In this document: positions 46,496-59,109 of the stretch, one piece after another
Layout of the letters: the number at the start of each line of letters is the position of its first letter
Position numbering within the stretch: position 1 is the stretch's first letter
From: Parapristionchus giblindavisi
Taxonomy: Eukaryota; Nematoda; Chromadorea; Rhabditida; Diplogasteridae
NCBI GenBank assembly: GCA_943737045.1
Contig: CALSFV010000262.1
Span: forward strand, 536,001 to 600,000
Direction of reading: 5' to 3'
Length of the DNA stretch: 64,000 nt
Program-made: the position numbers and the translations under genes
Notes under the pieces: generated by a model
What the model was told of the DNA's origin: nothing
Database searches by the model: none
Seen by the model: the letters and a program-made list of their open reading frames with translations, nothing else

Positions 46496-47072
46496 TTGAC
46501 TACTATTAATGATTAAAATCTAAAAGGCAACAATTTAGCGTAGATATATTGCACGTGGTCTACGTGAGCAGGAAAGAGTGGAGAGATGGTAGGGATGAAA
46601 TAGAAGTATGGGATGATAAAAAATCAATAATATATGATACAGTAAGACAACATCCAATCGTGACTAAGGTAGTAATCAAGTAAGTGTGAAGTAGGATAGA
46701 CAAGGTGGAGATCAATAAAATATTATACTGTACAAGGGTGCATTTGAACGGCGAGCTCGCTTCATAGAACGTTGAAGTCGCGGACTTATGTCTGGTGGGC
46801 GGCCGTGATGACCGGCTGGTCCTGAAACGAAAAAAAACTTTTGATTACTGTAGCCAACTAATCGATATTTCAATCAAGTACACTCGCTTAAAGAAAGGGA
46901 ACCCTTGAGTTTTTTCGTAACTAAACTGGTCAGGTTAAAGATCACATCTTCCAGAATACAAAAACAATGTTTCAGAATACCGTAATCCAAGCTCAAAGTT
47001 CGTTGATGCACCAAGGAAACACCAGGGAATGAACGATTTTTAATATTTGAATGATAAAATATATTGAAAATT

Positions 47073-47140
47073 GCAAACGGGAATCGAACTCGCGTGGCAC
47101 GGTACTAGCACTGACTACTAACCGCTGAGCTATATGGGTG
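47073..47140 (-). repeat. tRNA-Ile-like sequence, left arm
   Basis: Mirror of 61602-61671. On the minus strand it carries TAGCTCAGCGGTTAG (A box), a CTAGTAA anticodon-loop-like segment and GAGTTCGATTCCCG (B box). Acceptor and D stems do not pair well, so it is more likely a tRNA-derived repeat than a working tRNA. Confidence 0.4.
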
Positions 47141-47245
47141 ACACTTTCAGCCTCGCGAATCTAATAGAGAATAGAATTCCACATCGTTGATCCCACGTTC
47201 TTCATTATAATATCCATACATTTTTGGTGCCCTCACCGAATTGTT

Positions 47246-48285
47246 TTATGAGTGCGCTTGCGAGAGAATCGACTAAGTGACGGCACAGTAAAAAAATCAA
47301 ATTTTGGGGATCGGGGTTCTCAAGGGTGCTGATGACGATGGACATGTTCATTTTGCACCTAGATCCACTGTTGAGGCCAGACGACGTCGCGTTTAAATCT
47401 CATTTTTCGCGTTGAAAAATCGTTTCTCTTTACCCGATGGTGCTAAAATTACGAAACTGTGACTCACGGGGCGGAATTTTATGGCGATCACGACTGTCTA
47501 ATTTATTTTTCATCGAAAATTTACATAATTTTCATAAATGAAATTTCTCTCAACGGCAAAAGTAAGTAATGCAACCTACACAGATCGGACCGGAATGGCT
47601 CCAGCATCACATAGAAAAAAATTCAGCCAATTTGCGCCCGCGACTTTCAAGAAAATCAACTTTCAGTGTAGTCAGTTTGTCTTAGAAGAGGAGAAAAGAA
47701 GCGAGAGAGTGTGGTGGGGTGAGAGAGCAAAGGAGGTAGAGGGGGAGACACCCCCTTCCTTTCTATGCGGCTCGCCTCACCTGCCTCTCTGCTCTCTCAC
47801 ACCACCACACTCTCTCGTCTCTTGTCTCCACTTCAACGGCAAAATGCATTACACTGAAAGTAGAATTTCTCGAAAGTCGCGGGCGCAAATTGGCTGAATT
47901 TTTTTCTATCTGATGCTGGAGCCATTCCGGTCCTATCTGTGTAGGTTGCATTACTTACTTTTGCCGTAGAGAGAAATTCAATTTATGAAAATTATGAAAA
48001 TTGTGGGTAAAAAATGAATTGGACAGGCGTGATCGCCATGAAATTCTGCACCGTGGGGCATAGTTTTGTAATTTTAGCTCCGTCGGGTGAAGAGAAACGA
48101 CTTTTCAAGTCGAAAAACGAGATTTGAACGCGACGTCGTCTGGCCTCATCGGTGGCTCTAGGTGCAAAATGAACATGCGCATCGTCATCAGCACCCTTGA
48201 GAACCCCGATCCCCAAAATTTGATTTTTTGCCTGTGCCGGACCCCCACTGGATATGGTCGATTCTCTTGCAAGCGCACTTATATA
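47246..48285. repeat. Nested foldback element A, left arm
   Basis: Ends GTGCGCTTGCRAGAGAATCG are inverted, followed inward by GGGGTTCTCAAGGGTGCTGA and a GACGACGTCGCG-like block on both sides. The centre is a purine-rich GAGAGAGTGTGG/CCACACTCTCTC hairpin near 47700-47830. The mirrored copy in the right arm spans about 59110-61500 and is split by the element at 59714-61071. Confidence 0.65.
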
Positions 48286-49675
48286 GTTGGTCGATTTAGA
48301 AAAATCGTTATTTTTCGCAAAAATTGTAATCTTTCACATAAAAATGAGCATTATATAGTGGGTCAACCCTGAAAATACGCCGTTTATAGTGGGTCATTCC
48401 TCACACTGTGAGGATATGAAAATGTATGATAATATCGCGCCCTAAATCTCCTTGTTCCCTTTCTTTAATGTTACTTTTAATCATTCAAAATAATCACATA
48501 AAAGCAAATTGTGGTTGAACGTGGAAAGCTACAGTATTCTGTAGATAGTATTCTGACTGAATGCAGATTAAAGCTCAGACATACGCTTACATGTCGGCGA
48601 TCATGTATAAGACAAATCGTAGTCGTTTTACAGTATACTGTAACCCTGATCTTTGACCCTCTACCGTAACACTGATCTTTGAACATCCACCGTAACTCTT
48701 ATGTTTATTCTTCTACAATAACCCTATTCTTTGATCTTCTACCGTAACCCTTACTGATCTTTGATCTTTACCTCAGTCAGAATGCACGGTACTGCGACCA
48801 AATCCTGTTCGAGTAGTGTGAGTCGACAGAAGACCACCTTGAAGGCGTCCACGGGGCTTCGATTTGTGACTACAAATGAAATAATTGATAGTTGATTTAA
48901 GACAAATTTCTGTCTTGTGCGATCAATAGACATTGGCAAAATGGGAGCACGTCGTCACTTAAACTAGCGTTAAATTGAGCCTACGTACACATATCCACGT
49001 ACATTTTGGAGCATACATTTTCGGCGTCCTCGTCGGATTGTTTTATACAGTGGGCCGATTTTCGAAATACAGTGGGTCGATTTAGAAAAATCGTTATTTT
49101 TAACTTAAATTGTAATCTTTCACATAAAAATTACTCTTATAGCATTATATGAGACCGTTCGCGTAAGATTCGACTAAAATATGTGAAATCTGGCACAGTC
49201 AAAAAATCAAAATTTGGGTATCGGGGTTCTCAAGGGTGCTGGTAACGATGGTCATGTTCATTTTGCACCAAGGTCCACCGTTGAGGCCAGACGGCGTCGC
49301 GTTGAAATCTCGTTTTTAGTCGTTTCTCCTCACCCAATCGTGCTAAAATTTGTGGATTATGCCCCCAAGAGCAGAAATTGATGGCGATCACGCCTGTCCA
49401 ATTCATTTTTCATGAAAAAGTTTCATAAATTTTCAAAAATGGAATTTCTCTCAAAGACAATAGTATTTATTGCGAGATACATAGATCGGACCGCAATGTT
49501 TTCAGGATCCCATAGAAACAATTTCAGCCAATTTACGCTCAGTATTTTCGAGAAAATCAACTTTTAGTGTAGTCATTTTGCCGTTGAAGAGGAGGCAAGA
49601 GGCGAGAGAGTGTGTTGTTGTGAGAAAGAGCAGAGAGGCAGGTGAGACGGCCGGCATGGGAAGGAAGGAGTGGAC

Positions 49676-50604
49676 TAGGGTGGCGAGAACCAGTCACTAG
49701 TCACTAATTATTCTCTCTCCCCAACTAGTGCGTAATATTTTCCACTCTCTCTGCTACTCTTCTGTCCCTTGTGGCAGCCGTGCGTTGGGGTCACGGTTGA
49801 GTAGCAAAATTACTCTTTTGCTACTCTTTTTGTTTTTCTCGGCTCTAAGTAATCAAAATGTGTAAATCTATATATTTTTGGAATCTACAAGTCAAGGGCC
49901 ATCCAATAAGCCTAAAATTGGATGTCAAACATAGGTGGGCGCGTGAAAACGAATTATTTTTGCGAACAGCCTTTCCTTCCCATCTGGGCCTTGCGCATAG
50001 CTTTGTCTCGCAAAAAATGGAAAATTTCCAGTCATATCTGAAAAAAAAATGTGATGCGCACAGCATTGCCTCCCATTTCCCGGGTTTGCGCACAGCCTTT
50101 CCGCCAGCGTGCCCATCTATGATGTCAAAGAGGATTAGAGACGCCGCTTGGTTGTTTATGACGATTGTGGGCGGAGTCTATCACTATGCAAGAGGTTAAA
50201 TGACGACAAGGAAGAGTTTTAATTGTGGTTCGAATGACTTTAATAACATGATAATCATAAATGATATTATAATAGTCTTCCTATCCGTCTTATCGGAAGT
50301 GCTGGAATGCATAACATGAGAATTCGACGAAATTTAAAAGTTATCTTTGACAGTTATTTTTAGGTTTGTTGAATAGCCCATTGCTTGTATGTTCCAAAAA
50401 TATTCAGATTTGCAAATTTCGATTACTTATAGCCGAGAAAACCGAAAAAGAGTAGAAAAAGAGTAGCTAAAATTAGTCACTAATGTTTCAATGACCTCAT
50501 CACTACTAACCGTCGCGCGAGAGGTCGTAAATGTGCTTCTCTCGGTTGAGTAGAGAGAGACCGTCACTAGGACTAGTGACTAGTGACTGATTCTCGCCAC
50601 CCTA
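49676..50604. mobile_element. hAT-type element with 8-bp duplication GAGTGGAC
   Basis: Terminal repeats TAGGGTGGCGAGAAYCAGTC are flanked on both sides by GAGTGGAC (49668-49675, 50605-50612). The mirrored copy (56990-57718) is shorter because it lacks the MITE at 49930-50121. The ends resemble TAGGG of the 44780 element, suggesting related non-autonomous hAT families. Confidence 0.75.
49930..50121. mobile_element. 192-bp hAT-type MITE, left arm only
   Basis: Ends CATAGGTGGGC and GCCCATCTATG are flanked by ATGTCAAA (49922-49929 and 50122-50129). The mirrored locus near 57465-57490 has one copy of the target and no insertion, so this insertion is younger than the palindrome. Confidence 0.8.
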
Positions 50605-51242
50605 GAGTGGACGGGATGCACTTCCCTTCAACCTTCTCTGCTCTCTCTCAATTCCATGCTCTCTCGCCTCTTGCCTCTTCTTCAACGGCAAAATGACTAC
50701 ACTAAAAGATGATTTTCTCGAAAATACGGAGCGTAAATTGGCTGAAATTTTTTCTAAGGGATCCTGAAACCATTGCGGTCCGATCTATGTATCTCGCAAT
50801 AAATACTATTGACTTTGAGAGAAATTCCATTTTTGAAAATTTATGAAACTTTTTCATGAAAAATGAATTGGAAAGGCGTGATCGCCATCAATTTCTGCTC
50901 TTGGGGGCATAATCCACAAATTTTAGCACGATTGGGTGACGAGAAACGACTAAAAACGAGATTTCAACGCGACGCCGTCTGGCCTCAACGGTGGATCTAG
51001 GTGCAAAATGAACATGACCATCGTCACCAGCACCCATGAGAACCCCGATTCATGGTGAAAGGAGGGTTGAGAAAGCGGTCTGACTCGCATTCGACTCGCT
51101 TTTTTTACTCATTCGCATTGACCTCTCCTCTAACAACTCATTCGCCGAGAGAGCGGTCGTAAATGTCTCTGCCGTGAATACTCACTCTAGACCGCTAAAT
51201 TAGACGAATAATCATGAATCATTTTCGCCACCCTTATACCTA

Positions 51243-51545
51243 CATGATCTCTATGCATTTACTGGTTTTATTATGAGACAGATCAGACGACAGCCTATTT
51301 CATATGATAATCACTATCGATTTGCCACCATCGATTGGATAGAAGACGAGGCGCTCCCTATCCAGTCCATATTTTCTCTTTCACTATGTACTGGCACTAC
51401 CCCATCGCGGATATCAATCGCGGCGATATTCAAAAAAAACTACCGTATGCATAGTTCATCAATTTGTTAATGGACCAAATTTCACGTTCGAACATTTTCG
51501 ATATTTCAATCAATATTTGTATGCGATAATCTCCCTTTAAAATGT
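51243..51545 (+). pseudogene. Captured copy of the Cys-rich gene cluster flank, left arm
   Basis: The sequence follows 17361-17650 with many substitutions (shared landmarks: TATTATGAGACAGATCAGA, CGATTTGCCA, TTTCTCTTTCACTATGT, AAATTTCACGTTCGAACAT). It is mirrored at about 56058-56360. The Cys-rich exon itself is not retained. Confidence 0.65.
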
Positions 51546-52136
51546 GCATTATAATCATGAAATAATACTAAAAATAGTATTATTTCATGATTATAACCCC
51601 TCTAGATTAGTGTTCAATTAACAAATAATTATATAAAATCTCATACCGTATCCTCATCCTACTCCCATCGAAGTATTCGTTCGGAACATGCTCTGGTCGC
51701 CAGGGGTTCCACAATCTCTTTACACTCCTGTAAACAGATAAACGTAAAGATCAAAAGTAATCGATAAAATTTCAAGAATACTTTAAATTTTGGAAAAAAA
51801 CAGAATAATCCCCTGGCACTGTCATTCCTATACTTCAGATCAAAAGCTCCAAAAAAGCTGGAGAAAGCAAATAGGCTGGTCGGCCATGGCTTACGTTACA
51901 TATTTTCATAACGTATATTCATTTTCAAACAAAATTCCCAAATGCGGCCAGGCTTCGTAGTTTTAAACGTACTTTTCGACCTATGGGCCATGACCTCTTT
52001 CTTTCGTGTTTCAATAAGGTAAAGGTAAAGGCACATCCCGTTATTCAAGGCACACGAAGTCCTGCGGCTGATCACTGCTAGGCCAGTGATCTTTCAAGGC
52101 CAATTCAGTCCAGAGGGCCTAGTCTCTTCTTTGGAC

Positions 52137-52406
52137 CAGGGGTCTGCATTTTTCGTTTCTCGATATTTTCGAGAAAATTTCTCGATTTTTATTCGAGAAA
52201 TTCGAGAAAAAATTAAAAATTAAAATAGATTTAAACTTCTATGAACATTGAAAGATGTGTTTAATAAATTTCCTTTAAGAGTCAAATTGCTCTTACTCTT
52301 ACATATTTTTTTTATATTTTTCTCGATTTTTCTCGAATTTGTCGGATTTCTCGAAAAAATAAATCGAGAAAGCTTATTCGAGAAATTTTTTTCTCGCACA
52401 CCCCTG
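52137..52406. mobile_element. hAT-type MITE, left-arm copy
   Basis: CAGGGGTCTGC and GCACACCCCTG ends, with an interior full of TTCTCGA/TCGAGAA palindromes. It is mirrored at 55219-55466, where the copy is about 22 bp shorter. Confidence 0.7.
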
Positions 52407-52474
52407 CTTCGGACCTACTTTACCGCGTGATTTAGTCACTACCAATTCCCCTTTTGGGCGCCTTGGTAGGGCGG

Positions 52475-52560
52475 AGGCGGTGAAATTACCGGGAATCGAA
52501 CCCAGGACAGATGAAATGATGGGGCACGCCATAGACCACTACACCACTTCGCCTGTTTCA
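52475..52560 (-). repeat. tRNA-like sequence, left arm
   Basis: Mirror of 55069-55148: A-box-like GTGGTGTAGTGGTCTATGG and B-box GGGTTCGATTCCCGG on the minus strand, without a matching acceptor stem. Confidence 0.4.
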
Positions 52561-53681
52561 ATACCATCATATCCCGATAAATACACATTAAAAAGTGATA
52601 AAGAGTAAAGGCACAGAAGAAACAAGAATCCCTAGAGTCTTCATTCACCTTTGAAGGTCCTCAAATATTAAAGAAAAAAAATCACTCTACCTTAGCATTC
52701 TTCATCATTTTCCCTTCGGCGGCAGTTGGGCTGGTCCTTCGTCCTTCTCTACTTGCCGAAGAGCCTTCGCTGCCGATTCTGCATAATCGATCAATAAAAC
52801 TCCAATATCAATTGATTACTGTCGATTCTTGACTTAAATATATCTCACATTTAACAGTATAATTAATAATATTACTGTAATATGGCGATTATTTAATAAG
52901 CCCAAGGCTAATTGACGACGAATATGTAAGTTTCATCTAGTAAGAAAAAACAGTAATCAATTATTATTTGGTAGTTTTACAAACTATAGTAAAACTTTCG
53001 TCATCTTTTTCTATTACAATCAATACTTTGACTCCACTATAGCCTATCGATAATTGGGCAAACCTTGATCATGATGAGTCTTCATTTGCCGTGGTTGGCC
53101 CTATCGGCGTCTACGGTCGTATCACGGCCGGCCGAATCGAAGCCTTGCGCATAACTAGAGCAGGAAAACAATCGATTTTGAATATATCTACTATAAGCGT
53201 GAATATAAACAGATTCACGCAACCGTAAAAATAGTGAATATATCGATTCTTCAGTAAATATACTGTAACTAGCGATTATGAATGTCAAACCACATAACTA
53301 CAATTGCAAATTACTCGATATATAATTTTCAGTTTTTGAGTACAGGTCCCTGCCATCGTAAAATAGTCAGTTTATTGATTGAAATGGATTTATTCTAATA
53401 ATTAATTGCAAGATTACCAACGAAGACGTTGGCTCCGGTTTGTTCGGGCTTCTTGCACTGAAGGCAGGGCGTGAGAAGTCCAGTTCATCTTCCTTCTCGT
53501 CATCTTTCTTGTTCTGGAATCAGAATCGATTAACCGCACAGTTTAAACTAATCATAACAGAAAAGAATATGCTCTGTCCGTTGAATAACTTTTCTGTTTT
53601 TGTTTCAACATAAGTTCCAAGCGTTGTAAATATGGCATAGAATTACACATATGCAAAGCAGCATGAATCTCCCATGGGTAT

Positions 53682-53951
53682 AAAATAGCTAATCGAAGAA
53701 AACAGAGAAGCAGAAAACAGAGAAGATTTTTAAAAAACGAATAAAACAATATACGAAAATTTTAAAATACAAAGACCATAGCTGCCGACCGTGTTTTAGG
53801 CTGAAAGTTTGAGGGGTTTCAGTACAGTATGATGCACAATTACTATCGTGAACTGACGAATGTAAAAGCTTCTCGAAGTAGATTTTGATTATTTTCTTTT
53901 ACTTGTTTAATTATTGCTGCACTGCTGTATAATTTATAACGTAGCTATTCA
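53682..53951. other. Central spacer of the giant palindrome
   Basis: About 270 bp of non-mirrored AT-rich sequence between the arms, which meet it at CCCATGGGTA and ACCCATGGG. No gene or motif was recognised. Confidence 0.7.
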
Positions 53952-55068
53952 ACCCATGGGAGATTCATGCTGCTTTGCTTATGTGTAATTCTATGCCATA
54001 TTTACAACGCTTGGAACTTATGTTGAAACAAAAACAGAAACGTTATTCAACGGACAGAGCATATTCTTTTCTGTTATGATTAGTTTAAACTGTGCGGTTA
54101 ATCGATTCTGATTCCAGAACATGAAAGATGACGAGAAGGAAGATGAACTGGACTTCTCACGCCCTGCCTTCAGTGCAAGAAGCCCGAACAAACCGGAGCC
54201 AACGTCTTCGTTGGTAATCTTGCAATTAATTATTAGAATAAATCCATTTCAATCAATAAACTGACTATTTTACGATGGCAGGGACCTGTACTCAAAAACT
54301 GAAAATTATATATCGAGTAATTTGCAATTGTAGTTATGTGGTTTGACATTCATAATCGCTAGTTACAGTATATTTACTGAAGAATCGATATATTCACTAT
54401 TTTTACGGTTGCGTGAATCTGTTTATATTCACGCTTATAGTAGATATATTCAAAATCGATTGTTTTCCTGCTCTAGTTATGCGCAAGGCTTCGATTCGGC
54501 CGGCCGTGATACGACCGTAGACGCCGATAACCACGGCAAATGAAGACTCATCATGATCAAGGTTTGCCCAATTATCGATAGGCTATAGTGGAGTCAAAGT
54601 ATTGATTGTAATAGAAAAAGATGACGAAAGTTTTACTATAGTTTGTAAAACTACCAAATAATAATTGATTACTGTTTTTTCTTACTAGATGAAACTTACA
54701 TATTCGTCGTCAATTAGCCTTGGGCTTATTAAATAATCGCCATATTACAGTAATATTATTAATTATACTGTTAAATGTGAGATATATTTAAGTCAAGAAT
54801 CGACAGTAATCAATTGATATTGGAGTTTTATTGATCGATTATGCAGAATCGGCAGCGAAGGCTCTTCGGCAAGTAGAGAAGGACGAAGGACCAGCCCAAC
54901 TGCCGCCGAAGGGAAAATGATGAAGAATGCTAAGGTAGAGTGATTTTTTTTCTTTAATATTTGAGGACCTTCAAAGGTGAATGAAGACTCTAGGGATTCT
55001 TGTTTCTTCTGTGCCTTTACTCTTTATCACTTTTTAATGTGTATTTATCGGGATATGATGGTATTGAA

Positions 55069-55148
55069 ACAGGCGAAGTGGTGTAGTGGTCTATGGCGTG
55101 CCCCATCATTTCATCTGTCCTGGGTTCGATTCCCGGTAATTTCACCGC
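55069..55148 (+). repeat. tRNA-like sequence, right arm
   Basis: AAGTGGTGTAGTGGTCTATGG (A-box region) and CTGGGTTCGATTCCCGG (B-box and T-arm, which can pair) lie at tRNA spacing. The 5' and 3' flanks do not form an acceptor stem. Probably a SINE head or tRNA relic. Confidence 0.4.
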
Positions 55149-55218
55149 CTCCGCCCTACCAAGGCGCCCAAAAGGGGAATTGGTAGTGACTAAATCACGC
55201 GGTAAAGTAGGTCCGAAG

Positions 55219-55466
55219 CAGGGGTGTGCGAGAAAAAAATTTCTCGAATAAGCTTTCTCGATTTATTTTTTCGAGAAATCCGACAAATTCGAGAAAAATC
55301 GAGAAAAATATAAAAAAAATATGTAAGAGTAAGAGCAATTTGACTCTTAAAGGAAATTTATTAAACACATCTTTCAATGTTCATAGAAGTTTAAATCTAT
55401 TTTAATTTTTAATTTTTTCTCGAATTTCTCGAATAAAAATCGAGAAACGAGAAATGCAGACCCCTG
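55219..55466. mobile_element. 248-bp hAT-type MITE, right-arm copy
   Basis: Ends CAGGGGTGTGCGAGAAA and GCAGACCCCTG are flanked by GTCCGAAG and GTCCAAAG, an 8-bp duplication with one mismatch. The interior is built of TCTCGA palindromes. Confidence 0.75.
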
Positions 55467-56057
55467 GTCCAAAGAAGAGACTAGGCCCTCTGGACTGAAT
55501 TGGCCTTGAAAGATCACTGGCCTAGCAGTGATCACCCGCAGGACTTCGTGTGCCTTGAATAACGGGATGTGCCTTTACCTTTACCTTATTGAAACACGAA
55601 AGAAAGAGGCCATGGCCCATAGGTCGAAAAGTACGTTTAAAACTACGAAGCCTGGCCGCATTTGGGAATTTTGTTTGAAAATGAATATACGTTATGAAAA
55701 TATGTAACGTAAGCCATGGCCGACCAGCCTATTTGCTTTCTCCAGCTTTTTTGGAGCTTTTGATCTGAAGTATAGGAATGACAGTGCCAGGGGATTATTC
55801 TGTTTTTTTCCAAAATTTAAAGTATTCTTGAAATTTTATCGATTACTTTTGATCTTTACGTTTATCTGTTTACAGGAGTGTAAAGAGATTGTGGAACCCC
55901 TGGCGACCAGAGCATGTTCCGAACGAATACTTCGATGGGAGTAGGATGAGGATACGGTATGAGATTTTATATAATTATTTGTTAATTGAACACTAATCTA
56001 GAGGGGTTATAATCATGAAATAATACTATTTTTAGTATTATTTCATGATTATAATGC

Positions 56058-56360
56058 ACATTTTAAAGGGAGATTATCGCATACAAATATTGATTGAAAT
56101 ATCGAAAATGTTCGAACGTGAAATTTGGTCCATTAACAAATTGATGAACTATGCATACGGTAGTTTTTTTTGAATATCGCCGCGATTGATATCCGCGATG
56201 GGGTAGTGCCAGTACATAGTGAAAGAGAAAATATGGACTGGATAGGGAGCGCCTCGTCTTCTATCCAATCGATGGTGGCAAATCGATAGTGATTATCATA
56301 TGAAATAGGCTGTCGTCTGATCTGTCTCATAATAAAACCAGTAAATGCATAGAGATCATG
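56058..56360 (-). pseudogene. Captured copy of the Cys-rich gene cluster flank, right arm
   Basis: Inverted counterpart of 51243-51545, nearly identical to it and diverged from 17361-17650. Confidence 0.6.
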
Positions 56361-56545
56361 TAGGTATAAGGGTGGCGAAAATGATTATTCGTCTAATTTA
56401 GCGGTCTAGAGTGAGTATTCACGGCAGAGACATTTACGACCGCTCTCTCGGCGAATAAGTTGTTAGAGGAGAGGTCAATGCGAATGAGTAAAAAAAGCGA
56501 GTCGAATGCGAGTCAGACCGCTTTCTCAACTCTCCTTTCACCATG

Positions 56546-58205
56546 AATCGGGGTTCTCATGGGTGCTGGTGACGATGGTCATGTTCATTTTGCACCTAGA
56601 TCCACCGTTGAGGCCAGACGGCGTCGCGTTGAAATCTCGTTTTTAGTCGTTTCTCGTCACCCAATCGTGCTAAAATTTGTGGATTATGCCCCCAAGAGCA
56701 GAAATTGATGGCGATCACGCCTTTCCAATTCATTTTTCATGAAAAAGTTTCATAAATTTTCAAAAATGGAATTTCTCTCAAAGTCAATAGTATTTATTGC
56801 GAGATACATAGATCGGACCGCAATGGTTTCAGGATCCCTTAGAAAAAATTTCAGCCAATTTACGCTCCGTTTTTTCGAGAAAATCATCTTTTAGTGTAGT
56901 CATTTTGCCTTTGAAGATGAGGCAAGAGGAGAGAGCATGGAATTGAGAGAGAGCAGAGAAGGTTGAAGGGAAGTGCATCCCGCCCACTCTAGGGTGGCGA
57001 GAATCAGTCACTAGTCACTAGTCCTAGTGACAGTCTCTCTCTACTCAACCGAGAGAAGCACATTTACGACCTCTCGCGCGACGGTTAGTAGTGATGAGGT
57101 CATCGAAACATTAGTGACTAATTTTAGCTACTCTTTTTCTACTCTTTTTCGGTTTTCTCGGCTATAAGTAATCGAAATTTGCAAATCTGAATATTTTTGG
57201 AACATACAAGCAATGGGCTATTCAACAAACCTAAAAATAACTGTCAAAGATAACTTTTAAATTTCGTCGAATTCTCATGTTATGCATTCCAGCACTTCCG
57301 ATAAGACGGATAGGAAGACTATTATAATATCATTTATGATTATCATGTTATTAAAGTCATTCGAACCACAATTAAAACTCTTCCTTGTCGTCATTTAACC
57401 TCTTGCATAGTGATAGACTCCGCCCACAATCGTCATAAACAACCAAGCGGCGTCTCTAATCCTCTTTGACATCCAATTATAGGCTTATTGGATGGCCCTT
57501 GACTTGTAGATTCCAAAAATATATAGATTTACACATTTTGATTACTTAGAGCCGAGAAAAACAAAAAGAGTAGCAAAAGAGTAATTTTGCTACTCAACCG
57601 TGACCCCAACGCACGGCTGCCACAAGGGACAGAAGAGTAGCAGAGAGAGTGGAAAATATTACGCACTAGTTGGGGAGAGAGAATAATTAGTGACTAGTGA
57701 CTGGTTCTCGCCACCCTAGTCCACTCCTTCCTTCCCATGCCGGCCGTCTCACCTGCCTCTCTGCTCTTTCTCACAACAACACACTCTCTCGCCTCTTGCC
57801 TACTCTTCAACGGCAAAATGACTACACTAAAAGTTGATTTGTTCGAAAATACTGAGCGTAAATTGGCTGAAATTGTTTCTATGGGATCCTGAAAACATTG
57901 CGGTCCGATCTATGTATCTCGCAATAAATACTATTGTCTTTGAGAGAAATTCCATTTTTGAAAATTTATGAAACTTTTTCATGAAAAATGAATTGGACAG
58001 GCGTGATCGCCATCAATTTCTGCTCTTGGGGGCATAATCCACAAATTTTAGCACGATTGGGTGAGGAGAAACGACTAAAAACGAGATTTCAACGCGACGC
58101 CGTCTGGCCTCAACGGTGGACCTTGGTGCAAAATGAACATGACCATCGTTATCAGCACCCTTGAGAACCCCGATACCCAAATTTTGATTTTTTGACTGTG
58201 CCAGA
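56546..58205. repeat. Nested foldback element B, right arm
   Basis: Mirror of 49180-51050, with the hAT-type element at 56990-57718 in its centre. Confidence 0.6.
56990..57718. mobile_element. hAT-type element, right-arm copy without the inner MITE
   Basis: Same ends as 49676-50604. Flanks are GCCCACTC and GTCCACTC, one mismatch from a perfect 8-bp duplication. It provides the uninterrupted form of the target of the 192-bp left-arm MITE. Confidence 0.7.
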
Positions 58206-59109
58206 TTTCACATATTTTAGTCGAATCTTACGCGAACGGTCTCATATAATGCTATAAGAGTAATTTTTATGTGAAAGATTACAATTTAAGTTAAAAATAA
58301 CGATTTTTCTAAATCGACCCACTGTATTTCGAAAATCGGCCCACTGTATAAAACAATCCGACGAGGACGCCGAAAATGTATGCTCCAAAATGTACGTGGA
58401 TATGTGTACGTAGGCTCAATTTAACGCTAGTTTAAGTGACGACGTGCTCCCATTTTGCCAATGTGTATTGATCGCACAAGACAGAAATTTGTCTTAAATC
58501 AACTATCAATTATTTCATTTGTAGTCACAAATCGAAGCCCCGTGGACGCCTTCAAGGTGGTCTTCTGTCGACTCACACTACTCGAACAGGATTTGGTCGC
58601 AGTACCGTGCATTCTGACTGAGGTAAAGATCAAAGATCAGTAAGGGTTACGGTAGAAGATCAAAGAATAGGGTTATTGTAGAAGAATAAACATAAGAGTT
58701 ACGGTGGATGTTCAAAGATCAGTGTTACGGTAGAGGGTCAAAGATCAGGGTTACAGTATACTGTAAAACGACTACGATTTGTCTTATACATGATCGCCGA
58801 CATGTAAGCGTATGTCTGAGCTTTAATCTGCATTCAGTTAGAATACTATCTACAGAATACTGTAGCTTTCCACGTTCAACCACAATTTGCTTTTATGTGA
58901 TTATTTTGAATGATTAAAAGTAACATTAAAGAAAGGGAGCAAGGAGATTTAGGGCGCGATATTATCATACATTTTCATATCCTCACAGTGTGAGGAATGA
59001 CCCACTATAAACGGCGTATTTTCAGGGTTGACCCACTATATAATGCTCATTTTTATGTGAAAGATTACAATTTTTGCGAAAAATAACGATTTTTCTAAAT
59101 CGACCAACT

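Larger units (their letters stand above)
49180..51050. repeat. Nested foldback element B, left arm
   Basis: Related to element A: inverted ends contain TATCGGGGTTCTCAAGGGTG and a GGCGTCGCGTTGAAATCTCG block on both sides. Its centre is occupied by the hAT-type element at 49676-50604. The mirror is at about 56546-58205. Confidence 0.6.
54118..55956 (+). pseudogene. Captured exon-like gene fragment, right arm (mirrored in the left arm)
   Basis: Three blocks look like exons with splice sites: 54118-54213 (ATTCCAG acceptor; NMKDDEKEDELDFSRPAF...; GTAATC donor), 54847-54934 (ATGCAG acceptor; GSEGSSASREGRRTSPTAAE; GTAGAG donor) and 55876-55956 (TTTACAG acceptor; ECKEIVEPLATRACSER; GTATGA donor). 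A fourth possible block is at about 54477-54543. The peptides are acidic or low complexity and match no family I recognise. The left arm has the same blocks on the minus strand, with small differences such as a GGGCCA insertion. Transposons hAT-type 55219-55466 and a tRNA-like repeat lie in the 'intron'. A trapped host gene is the simplest reading. Confidence 0.45.

Noticed and set aside
49858..50199. 113-codon plus-strand frame and its antisense partners
   Set aside because: The frame is created by the 192-bp MITE inserted in the left arm and is broken at the mirrored site; no domain is present.
53552..53749. Hydrophobic 65-codon minus-strand frame next to the palindrome centre
   Set aside because: It crosses from the left arm into the non-mirrored spacer and has no counterpart in the right arm; composition is explained by T-rich DNA.
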